From: Anthoceros angustus
Taxonomy: Eukaryota; Streptophyta; Anthocerotopsida; Anthocerotales; Anthocerotaceae
Assembly: GCA_010909165.1 (NCBI GenBank)
Contig: VJWM01000019.1
Span: forward strand, 868,001-932,000
Direction of reading: 5' to 3'
DNA: 64,000 nt
This document shows positions 45,201 to 55,757 of the stretch, one piece after another; position 1 is the first letter of the stretch; every line of letters begins with the position of its first letter. Below the pieces are notes generated by a model, which was not told the origin of the DNA, did no database searches, and saw only the letters and a list, made by a program, of their open reading frames with translations. The position numbers were made by a program, and so were the translations under genes.

Positions 45201-45400
45201 GGCGGACTACTTGGAGCCTAGTGCGGTGTTGTGAGGTTGAGAGCGCTGAGAATCGTGCAAGTCTCTTGTGGAGTGAATTGGCGAGGTCTTAGATCGCTGG
45301 GAAGCCAACACTTGTCGCTTTCTTACTGGCTGCGCAGTGAGGGGTGATTCCTAGGCCCTCATTTGCCTGATTTGTTATTCGAAAGCGATAGATTTCTGAC

Positions 45401-46228
45401 TAACCCCTTCCTTGGTGAGAACCACATGTACAAGTTTCCTTGTGTGTGGTTCGTCTATTCCTCATCACGGACCGAGCCAAGGGCTGGCCAGGGCCGCATG
45501 GCTTACGTCCATAAGTGAGTCGAATTTGCCTCAAAGCAAAAGTTGAGCTTTCCGGGCAATGAGTAGTGTCACTCCCTCCTCGGGGGCGTGTGGACATACA
45601 TCTGCATTGCGGCTGTTGCCACTCACATGGTACACCAAACTGTGCTTTCACCCGACACTAAAGGGCAATAGTGGAGCTAATAAGCTGCATGAAGACATCC
45701 CCAACCTCAAGTGAGCGCAAACCAAAACCTGCTAGCAAGTTGGTCATTATGGACAAACCATAGCAACCAACTTGCTAACGTGTGAGATCCGGTGAGGCGC
45801 CTATGGAGCTGTAGAAAGGGCCAAAGCTAGAGTAGCCCGGTCGAGAGAAAAACTATCCTTGAGACAAGTCTCGAAGATGTCATAGGAATGAAATCCGTGG
45901 AGGTTGGATGGAGGGTCTGAAGCGCAGCAATAGTCCAGATCTTCTAAAAAGCAGGGGTTATGGGAAGTGCGAAAAAGCCCTAGCTGCGTGGGCATATTCA
46001 CCCGCTCGACCTATGCCCCACAACATCCGAGCCACTCGTTTTTTTGTCCGGGAAGGTGCAAAGAGCATCGGGGTGGTGGGTCAGGTTGGCCACCCCACGA
46101 TGTGGGATAATTTGCCACAGGAAGTGGGAAAGATAGGCCCGAGTTCACATCTGGGTTAGATTTGGAATTGACGCCGTGATTGCCAGCACACTCAAAATGC
46201 TGAATCAAGAGAAGAGGGCCCTAACAGA
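45401..46228. other. Unrecognised DNA between element A and the PPR gene
   Basis: Only short, overlapping frames without motifs. From about 46,229 the sequence is the 3' flank of the PPR gene, shared with 22,301-22,544. Confidence 0.5.
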
Positions 46229-46525
46229 GGAATCGGGAACCGGCAGATTTTCGCCATAACTTTGAAACGGGGCCGGCACCAGTTCTAACCAGCATTCTAC
46301 CGCTGGACCAGTTCCGTTCACGGGCTCCAGGACCCGTGTGAGAGCATTGTGGACGCAGCCCTTGAAGCAGCTGCAACCTCCATAAAGATCCGCTTTCGCT
46401 CAGGAGGAGAGGGAGTCTCTCTACAGTCTCAGATGAAGAGAGACCGAGTACTCGCTGCTGAGCACACAGATGGTGTGAGGGTGTTTTCCATGGCATCCTT
46501 AGTGCATGGAAGGCCCATCCTTCGT

Positions 46526-49500
46526 TCATTGAAGTGTCTGCGGATTAGGAAGCACCTGGTCCAGCTTTATTTGGCCCCGGGGATGCTTCTCATCTCCCAC
46601 CAAGAAATTGTGAACCAGCCCATCCTTGTCTGTCCACCAGCTCTGACCAGGCTGCTTCCATGCCCTGACGTTTTTTCTCCTTGCCTGCATTTTCTGGGCC
46701 TCCTCCCACATCTGGGCACCTGTGTATATGGTTGACATCAACACATACGCTTCGGCATCTTTCTTGTCTAGCTTCACTGCTTGATCGAAAGCGAGACGTC
46801 CCACCTCCACGTTGCTCCACTTTCGACAAGCACCCAATAATGAGTGCCAGACTGCAGCATCAGGCAGCACAGGCATTGCTGTTGCTAGTCCTAGTGCCTC
46901 GTCCAGTTGCCCTGCCCGACCCAGGAGGTCCACCATGCATGTGAGGTGGAGTGCCGTCGGAGTGATACCATGGAGTCTGCTCATGGCCCGGAAGTACTCT
47001 TTCCCCTTGTCAACTAGACCCGCATGACTGCATACTCTTAACACACTAAGGAACGTGATGCCGATTGGCTGTATGCCATCTTCCTTCATTCTGTGAACCA
47101 AATCGAAGACCATATAACAGTTTCCTTGACAGGTGTAGCCTGCAATCAGTGAATTCCACACGACAGCGTCTCTTTCCTGCAATGAGTTAAACACCTGCTG
47201 TGCCTCAACTATACTACCAGACTTTCCGTACATGTTTATCAAACTCCCAGCTAGAAACACATCAGGTTGAAGCCCTCGTTCTTCTATCTCTGCATGTAGC
47301 TGCCTTCCGACATGCAAGGCTGCCACATTTGCACATGCCTGCAGGAGGCAGGCAAATGTAACGGCGTTGGGTACAGCCATGCCTTCTTCTTGCATAGCAC
47401 TGTAGAGACGAAGGGCTTCCTGCCCCATGCCCTGCTTGGAATATCCCGCAATTAGAGCAGTCCACGTCACAACATCTTTGTCACAAAGGCTTTGGAACAC
47501 TCTCTGAGCATCGTCCAAGCTGCCACACTGTGCATACATGTTGACCAAACTGTTAGCTACAAATATGTCAGCTTGATGTCCTCGTTCTCTAATTTGCGCA
47601 TGAAGCTCCTTCCCCTTCTCCAAAGCCGTTGTGCCCACACTTGCACAAGCTTGTAGAAGGCACATAAATGTCACGGAATCCGGTATTGCCATGGCCTCCT
47701 CTTGCATAGCACTGTAGAGATGAAGGGCTTCCTGACCCATGCCCTGCTGAGAATGGCCTCCTATCATGGCATTCCACGTCACTACATCTTTATGAGCTAG
47801 TCTGTCAAACACTAGCTGTGCATCTGCCAAGCTGCCACACTTTGCATACATGTTCACCAAGCTGTTGGCTACAACAACATCAGCTTGATATCCTCGTTCT
47901 TTAATTTGCACATGAAGCTGCTTCCCCATCTCCAAAGCTGGGGCACCTATACCAGCACATGCCTGTAGGAGGCATACAAATGTCACCGAATCAGGCACGG
48001 CAATGCCCTCGTCTTGCATAGCAGTGTAGAGACAGATGGCTTCCTGCCCCATGCACTGCTGGGAATATCCTGCAATTAGAGCAGTCCAGGTCACCACGTC
48101 CTTTTGAACGAGGCCATCAAACACTCTTTGAGCATCGTCCAAGCTGCCACACTTTGCGTACATGTTCACCAAACTGCTGGCTACAGACACGTCAGCTTGT
48201 CGTCCCTGCTCTCTAATCTGCGCATGAAGGTGCTTCCCCGCCTCCAAAGCTTGGTTGCCCACACTCGCACACGCTTGGAGGAGGCACACGAAAGTCACAG
48301 CATTGGGTACAGCTACACCTTCTTCTTGCATAGCAGTGTACAGACTAAGGGCTTCTGGCCCCATACCCTGCTGGGAGTACCCTGCCAACATAGCGTTCCA
48401 GGTGATCACACCTTTTTGGCCGAGTCCGTTGAACACTCTCCGTGCATCTTCCAAGCTGCCACACTTTGCATACATGTTCACCAAACTGCTGGCTACAACC
48501 ACATCGGTTTCATAGTCTCGCTCTCTAATTTGTGAGTGAAGCTGCTTTCCCTTCTCCAAAGCTCGGGTGCCCACACTTGAACATGCCTGCAGGAGGGACA
48601 CAAATGTCACAGAATCAGGTGAGGCCATGCCTTCATTTTGCATTGTACTGTAAAGACAAAGCGCTTCATGGCCCAAGCCCTGCTGAGAATACCCTGCTAT
48701 CAGGGCATTCCATGTCACCACGTCTTTTTGAACAAGTCCGTCAAAGACTGCCTGAGCGTCTTCCAGGCTGCCACACTGTGCATACATGTTGACCAAACTA
48801 CTAGCTATAAACACATCAGCTTGACGTCCTCGTTCTCTGATTTGTGAATGAAGCTGCTTACCCTTCTCCAATGCGCCAGTACCCACCCTTGCACATGCCT
48901 GAAGGAGGGACAAAAAGGTGATGGAATCGGGTACTACAATAGCCTCTTGTTGCATAACACTGTAGAGTTGAAGGGCTTGCTGGCCCATGCCTTGCTGGGA
49001 GTATCCTGCTATCATGACATTCCACGTCACCACGTCTTTGTGACCGAGTCTGTCAAACACGCTCTGAGCATCTCCCAAGCTGCCACACTTTGCATACATG
49101 TTTACCAAACTGTTGGCTACAACCACGTCAGCTTCATGCCCTCTTTCCCTAATTTGTGAATGAAACTGCTTTCCCTTCTCCAAAGCAGACGCACCCACAC
49201 TTGCACATGCCTGCAGGAGGCACACAAAAGTCACGGCATTGGGTGCAGCTATGCCTTCTGCTTGCATAGCACTGTAGAGACGAAGGGCATCTTGTCCCAT
49301 GCCCTGCTGGGAATACCCTGCAATCAGAGCAGTCCATGTCACGACCTCTTTTCGACTGAGTCCATCAAACACTCTCTGGGCATCTGCCAAGCTGCCACAC
49401 TTCGCATACATATTCACCAAACTGCTGGCTACAGACAAATCATCTTCACGTCCTCCTTCCATAATTTGCCCATGAAGCTGCCTTCCCTTCTCCAAAGCTC

Positions 49501-50578
49501 GGGTGCCCACACTCGCACATGCCTGCAGGAGGCACACAAAGGTCACAGAATCGGGTGCAGCAAGACCCTCCTCTTGCATAGCATCGTAGAGACCAAGAGC
49601 TTCCTGGCCCATGCTCTGCTGGGAATACCCTGCAATTAAAGCAGTCCACGTTACCACATTTTTCCTATCCAGTTCATCAAACACTCTCTGAGCATCTGCC
49701 AAGCTGCCACACTTGGCATACATGTTCACCAAGCAGTTACAGACAAACAAATCAGGCTCAACCCCACTGGCCAACACGTCAGCATGCACCTGCTGCCCAG
49801 ATTTCAGGTCCGATCCCCTCGCACACGCCTGAAGTGCTGCCACCAGTACATGTCCGTCCGGCGTCACACCCGACCTGCGCATCCGATGATACAGTTCTAT
49901 GGCACCATGTACTTCCCCCTCCTTAACATGCGCAGAAATGACCGCAGACCACGTGAAAGCATCCGGTTTGCTCACCATTCCAAACACATCCATCGCGTCT
50001 CGCAACCTGCCATGAGCAGCGTACATTCGCAAAATATGGTTGCCCAGGAACGTGTCCGACTGGTACCCCTTCCTCACCGTCAAAGCATGGACCCGGCGAC
50101 CCAAAACAAGATCCTTCGTCACCGCACATTCCTTCAGCACAATATAAAAAACAGACTTGGCAATACAACAGTCTCCCTGCACCAGCACCCCCAGGGCCTC
50201 AACGGCCTCACGCAGATGCCCCTCATTACACAGCTTGCTCACGGTGTGATCCGTTATGCCCCTATCATACCCTGCGGCCCTGCCTGGGTAGGGATCATCA
50301 GCCAACCTCCAGTCAGAAGCAGCCCGACCCATCTCCACATCCAAAGCAGCAACCCAAACTGCCTTGCAAAAGTGAACCTCCTGGGACTGCCTGTGCCCAA
50401 TGCAAGGCCACCGGAGACTCTTCTCGATGCAACATCCTTGCTTCCTTGAAGCCAGGCCAACAGGAGCTCTCCCTCGACTGCCAGTCAGCCCACCAGTTTG
50501 CTGGGTCCCCACAAACTGTCCCCACAACGGAACCTGTTGCCCTCTGCGTGCCTGAATTGCAACGCTCTCGACAGCCAT
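46526..50578 (-). CDS. Giant PLS-class pentatricopeptide repeat protein (E+ subgroup)
   Basis: Uninterrupted frame of 1,350 codons without introns. Residues 1-105 are Arg-rich with few acidic residues, compatible with an organelle transit peptide. From about 110 to 1,250 there are about eleven P-L-S triplets. The middle eight are near-identical 104-residue units with P motifs like VVTWTALIAGYSQQGMGQ, L motifs like SVTFVCLLQACASVG and S motifs like SLVNMYAKCGSL. E1, E2 and E+ follow (LDKKDAEAYVLMS; KQPGQSWWTDKDGL), and the protein ends 20 residues after HPRGQIK with no DYW deaminase domain. E+ proteins of this family guide C-to-U editing of plastid or mitochondrial RNA and recruit a DYW partner; that role is inferred. 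Two broken paralogues lie at 22.5-29.0 kb. The gene is divergent from the FKBP gene. Confidence 0.93.
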   Translation of the reverse strand: MAVESVAIQARRGQQVPLWGQFVGTQQTGGLTGSRGRAPVGLASRKQGCCIEKSLRWPCIGHRQSQEVHFCKAVWVAALDVEMGRAASDWRLADDPYPGRAAGYDRGITDHTVSKLCNEGHLREAVEALGVLVQGDCCIAKSVFYIVLKECAVTKDLVLGRRVHALTVRKGYQSDTFLGNHILRMYAAHGRLRDAMDVFGMVSKPDAFTWSAVISAHVKEGEVHGAIELYHRMRRSGVTPDGHVLVAALQACARGSDLKSGQQVHADVLASGVEPDLFVCNCLVNMYAKCGSLADAQRVFDELDRKNVVTWTALIAGYSQQSMGQEALGLYDAMQEEGLAAPDSVTFVCLLQACASVGTRALEKGRQLHGQIMEGGREDDLSVASSLVNMYAKCGSLADAQRVFDGLSRKEVVTWTALIAGYSQQGMGQDALRLYSAMQAEGIAAPNAVTFVCLLQACASVGASALEKGKQFHSQIRERGHEADVVVANSLVNMYAKCGSLGDAQSVFDRLGHKDVVTWNVMIAGYSQQGMGQQALQLYSVMQQEAIVVPDSITFLSLLQACARVGTGALEKGKQLHSQIRERGRQADVFIASSLVNMYAQCGSLEDAQAVFDGLVQKDVVTWNALIAGYSQQGLGHEALCLYSTMQNEGMASPDSVTFVSLLQACSSVGTRALEKGKQLHSQIRERDYETDVVVASSLVNMYAKCGSLEDARRVFNGLGQKGVITWNAMLAGYSQQGMGPEALSLYTAMQEEGVAVPNAVTFVCLLQACASVGNQALEAGKHLHAQIREQGRQADVSVASSLVNMYAKCGSLDDAQRVFDGLVQKDVVTWTALIAGYSQQCMGQEAICLYTAMQDEGIAVPDSVTFVCLLQACAGIGAPALEMGKQLHVQIKERGYQADVVVANSLVNMYAKCGSLADAQLVFDRLAHKDVVTWNAMIGGHSQQGMGQEALHLYSAMQEEAMAIPDSVTFMCLLQACASVGTTALEKGKELHAQIRERGHQADIFVANSLVNMYAQCGSLDDAQRVFQSLCDKDVVTWTALIAGYSKQGMGQEALRLYSAMQEEGMAVPNAVTFACLLQACANVAALHVGRQLHAEIEERGLQPDVFLAGSLINMYGKSGSIVEAQQVFNSLQERDAVVWNSLIAGYTCQGNCYMVFDLVHRMKEDGIQPIGITFLSVLRVCSHAGLVDKGKEYFRAMSRLHGITPTALHLTCMVDLLGRAGQLDEALGLATAMPVLPDAAVWHSLLGACRKWSNVEVGRLAFDQAVKLDKKDAEAYVLMSTIYTGAQMWEEAQKMQARRKNVRAWKQPGQSWWTDKDGLVHNFLVGDEKHPRGQIKLDQVLPNPQTLQ

Positions 50579-51375
50579 GGCTGCAAGGAGCTACCTGGGA
50601 TGGCAACTAGCCTACAAGATACACATGCTGTACGATCACATTATTCAGGCACTGGTGATGGATTATCATGCGATTAGCAGAGCTATGACCGAGTCCATCA
50701 ATTCCACTGAATTGGAGTCATCGGACACGGTTTTCAATGAGAATCTGTCGTCACTCTCAACAGCTACACACTTGTGAGAGACATCATGCAAGTATGACAT
50801 AGCTTAAACAAAACGTCTCCGTCAGCACGGAACATGCATCTCAAACTCAAACAAGGGACGATCCAAAATCGAGACGACGGTATCGCTTGCGGTAATACGA
50901 TAAATTACTGGGTTTTGTTTGGAAGGCGAGAGAGTCTAGAGAATTCTTCACCAGGCGTCTCAGCTTGCTTTGCATTTCATTGGGTGGAAAGTTGTAGAAA
51001 CGGAAGTCTCCAGAAGGCACGTCTGAACTCCATTACACCCACACTCGCTTCCAGCGCAAGCGTTTCGCATCGTGCGCGCTCGGAGGCCAGCCTGCCAGTC
51101 TCACGCTGAGCGACCTCTGTCTCGTGCATTGATCCGCCTGCGTGGCCGCCACCTTTTCTGGTACGTTGCTGCGTCGTGCCCACCTGCCCTTTGCAGCTGA
51201 AGCTTTGGGCAGTTGGTTGCAGACGGTTCTTTCCCGCTCCCAGCGCATCTGAAGGCCGCCGCGGCGGGCACTCGATTCTCTCCGTCGCCTGCTGCTGAGA
51301 AGCCGGCTCTTTTTTGGTCTTGTGCAGAGCCTACCGTGTTGCTGCTGCAGGGGGGCTGCTTTCGGTGGTGTTGCC
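50579..51375. other. Divergent intergenic region, PPR gene and FKBP gene
   Basis: About 800 bp between two start codons on opposite strands; it must hold both promoters and 5' leaders. I see no clear TATA box at a convincing distance. The part nearest the FKBP gene (51,040-51,375) is GC-rich and probably its 5' leader. Confidence 0.5.
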
Positions 51376-54374
51376 ATGGAGGATTTCGAGCTTCCCGAGG
51401 CTGAGGACCTCGGAGAAGAGGATTTCGGAGGGGACAAGGGTTATGGGGATGGAGCCACCTCGGCTGGGCCGCAGAAGGTCGGTGAGGAGCGGGAAATCGT
51501 CAAGGGACGTGTCAAGAAGCTCGTGCAGAAGGAGGGAACTGGATGGGAGACTCCTGATGCCGGGGATGAGGTGACAGGTGAGGGAGTGGTGCGAGTTGCG
51601 TGAATTTTGGTTACTGGCGTTGGCTCTGACACTGGCACTGCGGCCTGCTGTGGTGCTCCAGTGCATTACACCGGAACGCTGCTGGACGGAACCAAGTTCG
51701 ACAGCAGCCGGGATCGAGGGACTCCTTTCACGTTCAAGCTTGGCCAAGGTACGGGTTTTGCTCTTTCGCTGGAGTATGTGGTGTCTTGGGGCTCGGCACT
51801 GAGGCGTGAGCGTGGGAGCAGGTGAGGTCATTCGGGGATGGGACGAGGGTGTGGCAACCATGAAGAAAGGAGAAGTTTCGGTGTTGACTATTGAACCTGA
51901 GTATGCGTACGGAGAGACCGGATCGCCTCCCACAATTCCTCCTAACGCCACTCTGAAGTTCGAAGTTGAGCTGCTGTCGTGGAGCAGCGTGAAAGATATC
52001 TGCAAGGATGGCGGCGTGCTCAAGAAGGTTCTCAAGGAGGGTGAAAAGTGGGAAACGCCAAAGGGAGAAGACGAGGTGACTGGTAGGTTGTCACCTCTTA
52101 AAGTGTGTCCTAGCGTTTTTGACATAAACCCGTGCTCCAGGTTTCCTGTAGTGCCGTTCGGTACCTGATACTATGTGTACCCAAATGCAGTGCGATTTGA
52201 GGCTAGGCTTGCAGACGGCAGTGTTGTGGAGAAAACCCCTGAGGAGGGTGTCGAGTATGTCTTGAGTCAGGGTAAGTATATCGTGCCACCCTGGAGTGCC
52301 TACGCAATGGCATGTTGTGAAATAGTTGGTTTCCCCGCGAAATTGCAGTTTTGCTTAGCTTGGTGCTGCAATGATCCATGGCAGGTTATTTCTGCAATGC
52401 CATCAGCGCAGCAGTAACAACCATGAAGAAGGCTGAAGTTGTGGCACTAACAGTTAAACCTTCATGTAAGTATCGCTATGTTTTCCCGATGGTGTGTTTT
52501 GTTCTTTTGATGACCAGCAATTGATGTAATGCGCTTTCTTCCAGATGGTTTTGGTGACAAGGGAAGGCCAGCACAAAATGGTCTGGCAGCTGTACCACCT
52601 AATGCATCATTAACTATTGATCTTGAGCTTCTTTCTTGGAAATCCGTTGAGTCTGTGACGGATGATAAGAAAGTAACGAAGAAGATTTTGAAGCCAGGAG
52701 AAGGCTATGAGAAGCCAAACGATGGATCCGTTGTGCAAGGTCGGTCTACGTGGGATATGTGATTCAGATGGAGAGATTATTTTGAATGCAGCTTCTGTCT
52801 CGATGCTTGCCGGGTTTTGGATTTGAGCTGTAACAGGCTTTGGTCGTCTTGTGCAGTTAAGTACGTTGCAAGATTGATTGATGGGACCATATTTGAAAAG
52901 AAAGGGCATGATGATCAGCTTCTTGAGTTTGTGACGGACGAAGGTATAGGGGAGCATCTCAGTCTCCACCTCAGAAGTCCAGCCTGTGTTCCTTTTCGTT
53001 ACGAGTGACTAATTCTGAAGCGGTGCATCACAGAGCAAGTGATTACGGGTTTGGATAGGGGAGTTGGCACCATGAAGAAGGGCGAGACAGCACTGCTGAC
53101 TATCCACCCAGAGTATGCTTTTGGGGATGTGGAGGTGAAAAAGGATCTGGCTACTGTGCCCGCTGGGTCCACTGTGGTGTATGAAGTTGAGTTAGTATCT
53201 TTCACGAAGGTGAGTTGCTTATTTCCTCTCCTTATGCGATGGGTCCGCTTCAGTAAACTGGTGAATTCATGGTGACTTTTCACGAAGGTGAGCTGCTTTT
53301 TCTCTCTCCTCCTGACACTGGTGGTTCCTCTTCCTCTTCTGCAGGAGAAGGAGGTATGGGATTTGGACACCGCCGAAAAGCTGGTGTATGCTGCAAAGAA
53401 GAAGGAAGATGGGAATGTTTTATTTAAAGCTGGGAAGTACTGGAGAGCGGCGAAGAAGTATGAGAAGGTGAATTTCTTGGTCTGCCCGTTCGTCTGGAGT
53501 TGTGAAAAGTGTGGTGGAACACCACACCTGGTGAAGCTGTGGAATCTAAGGTGGACTACACTGGTTCATGTGCAGGCTGTGAAATACCTTGAATATGACA
53601 CCTCATTTAATGATGAACAAAAGAAAACATCCAAGGCTCTGAAAGTTACCTCCTACGTGAACAATACGGCCTGCAAATTGAAGCTTAAGGATTTTTCAGA
53701 GGCCGTGAAACTGGCCACCAAGGTAAGTTCTGTCCCACCCGACGGCTACCGTTTTGATTAGGGCGGTCCTCCTTGCGTTGATTTCTTCAAGCTGACCCGT
53801 GTTTCTCGGTGGATCTAGGCTTTAGCGTTGGAATCCTCAAATGTGAAGGCACTCTTCAGACGAGCCCAAGGGTACATAGAGACGGCAGATTATGATTTGG
53901 CTGAATGGGACATAAAGAAGGCATTGGAAATTGAGCCAAATTCCAGGTCTTACCAGTTCCTGAGCCTGCCTGTGTACCATGAGTTTTTTGCTTGATCGAG
54001 CTTGGGGTTCTTGGAAAGCTATCTCACAAAGCAAGCTGGCAACTGCAGAGAGATTCGTGCGCTCTTGAAGTCGGTGAAGCAGAAACAAATCGAACAGAAC
54101 AAGAAAGAGGCAAAACTGTATGGCAATATGTTTGCTCGGTTGAGCAAGCTTGAAGCGAAGGAGGTCAAGGTACCAAGCGAACACCCTGCCTCCTGATCTC
54201 GTGCGATGCCCTGAGCTGGCTGGTCGTACTGTTGCCCTTCCTATTTTAAAACTTTGGTATGGTCTTTGCGGACAGAGTGAAGGCGGGGAGCCTATGGAGG
54301 TGGACAAGGGAAACGGGAATATCACTGAGGTCAGAGCTGAGGAGGGTGAGGCCATGGCGGTGGACAAAGATTAG
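51376..54374 (+). CDS. FKBP62/ROF1-type peptidyl-prolyl isomerase with three FKBP domains and TPR
   Basis: Thirteen exons, all GT-AG, phases consistent: 51376-51577, 51662-51748, 51822-52082, 52191-52271, 52385-52465, 52545-52739, 52857-52943, 53034-53209, 53345-53467, 53576-53722, 53819-53946, 54049-54169, 54276-54374. The product is 595 residues. An acidic N-terminus ([19 protein letters not shown]) is followed by FKBP domain 1 (about 60-150; [38 protein letters not shown]), a diverged domain 2 (about 178-270), domain 3 (about 297-390; [20 protein letters not shown]), then a TPR region (about 391-560; [20 protein letters not shown]) and a short acidic tail. Relatives are cytosolic/nuclear immunophilins that bind HSP90 through the TPR and act in heat stress. 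Domain 1 keeps the isomerase residues best. Start ATG 51,376 matches the family's acidic N-terminus; an upstream in-frame ATG at 51,322 is possible. Confidence 0.92.
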
Positions 54375-54922
54375 GTGCTGTGGACGGGTCGCATTGTAGA
54401 GACACCACTGATTAGGTTTAGGTGAGGCACGTTAGGTCATAATACTGGGATTCCAAGCGCCCTGGTTCGATTGATGACGGAAAACAATTTGTAAAATGGA
54501 GAGCAGCAGGAGGGGCTGTGTGCCCATGTTGTGTGGCAGAACCATTTCCTTTTGACATGTGCACCCTCTGTCATACCAGGCTTACCTGGTTTCGGGCTGT
54601 CACCCGACTTGTGGAACTTTTCTCGGCTATCAGCTTGTCTCAGATCGAAAACTGCCAGGCTGCTGTCCGTTATGGCGAAGAAAGAAGTCTTCAGGTCAAA
54701 AATTTGTAATATAGGTCCACATATATAGGTCTATAAAAAGGATGAACCAATATTCTCGCTAACAATCGGAAGCGATTCACAGTTTGGCTATATATGAGTG
54801 TAACGCAGAAAGGCTGGTTAGGTTTCGCGCAACGTTTAGGGCACAGGAGTAAATTGCTCTCTCCTTTTGAGCAGCAGAACAGGTTGCAAACGCTGTCGGC
54901 GACTCGTTTGCCTTGAGTAGCA
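54375..54922. other. FKBP 3' region and RPS9 promoter/leader
   Basis: TATAAAA at 54,733-54,739 and TATATATG at about 54,788 are candidate core promoter elements for RPS9, 130-190 bp before its ATG. A pyrimidine-rich CTCTCTCCTTTT lies at 54,858-54,869, compatible with the leader of a ribosomal protein mRNA. Confidence 0.45.
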
Positions 54923-55757
54923 ATGGTGCATGTGGCGTTCTACCGCAACTATGGCAAGACGTTTAAAAAGCCGCGTCGACCTTTTGAGAAGGAGCGGTTG
55001 GATTCGGAACTGAAGCTGGTGGGCGAGTATGGCCTGCGGAACAAGCGTGAGTTATGGCGGGTTCAGTACGCCTTGAACCGCATCCGCAACAATGCCCGGA
55101 TGTTGCTCACCTTGGATGAGAAGAACACTCGTCGTATCTTCGAGGGCGAGGCCCTGCTCCGTCGGATGAACAGGTGTGTCTCAGCTGGAATAACCAATTG
55201 TCTGCAGGTTGTGCTTGTGTGGGACTGTGTCGGAGAATTGCTGTGAAGAAGCTCAGCCTAGCGACTAGGGCAATTGAGAAATCGGCTGTGGCCCTAGAAA
55301 TTAGGGCAGGGTTACCTTGGCCTGCTTGACGATGGATTGCAGGGAGAGCCTGCAACTTGAATTTTTCCCCTTGAATTCAGTCTGCTGGTAGCTCATTTTT
55401 GGTCCTTGCAGGTACGGTCTGCTGGACGAGGGCCAAAACAAGCTCGACTATGTCTTAGCTCTGACCCCCGAGAACTTCCTGGAGCGTCGTCTGCAGACTT
55501 TGGTGTTCAAGTCTGGCATGGCCAAGTCCATCCACCACGCCCGTGTGCTGATCAAGCAGAGGCACATCAGAGTGGGCAAGCAGATTGTGGACGTGGCTTC
55601 CTTTCTGGTGCGGGTCGACTCCCAGAAGCACATCGACTTTGCCCTTTCCAGTCCTCTCGGTGGCGGCCGCCCTGGACGCGTGAGGAGGAAGAACATGAAG
55701 GCAGCGTCCAAGAAGGCAGCTGGTGGCGATGGTGACGAAGAGGAAGATGATGAATAG
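54923..55757 (+). CDS. 40S ribosomal protein S9 (uS4)
   Basis: Two exons, 54923-55173 and 55412-55757, joined at phase 2 across a 238-bp GT-AG intron; 198 residues, the normal plant length. Exon 1 encodes [20 protein letters not shown] and the helical region [20 protein letters not shown]. Exon 2 begins at [17 protein letters not shown] and carries the S4 RNA-binding domain (about residues 105-170; [35 protein letters not shown]). The tail is Lys/Arg-rich and ends in an acidic EEEDDE run, as in plant S9. It is a cytosolic small-subunit protein needed for 18S rRNA assembly and decoding accuracy. Family and structure are clear; the start codon is the conserved one. Confidence 0.97.

Larger units (their letters stand above)
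32690..45400 (+). mobile_element. Element A, copy 2, split by copia 2
   Basis: The left part (to 34,110) and right part (from 40,541) match successive parts of element A copy 1 and share the ACCAT target duplication of the nested copia 2. The leader and start codon (33,269), the DHLGDN block (33,597-33,908) and PREVWEEI (about 34,035) are on the left. The right part carries a long charged coiled-coil region (40,546-43,600), RAHVEEAI (about 43,818) and a terminal region with TATATAAG (44,968), AATAAA (45,153) and the 85-bp match to copy 1. No polymerase genes are present. I infer a gag-only LTR-type element whose outer ends are uncertain. Confidence 0.65.

Noticed and set aside
46526-50578. 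DYW deaminase domain on the intact PPR protein
   Set aside because: The frame stops about 20 residues after the E+ motif, and nothing resembling HSE...CxxC or DYW follows in any frame before the 3' flank.
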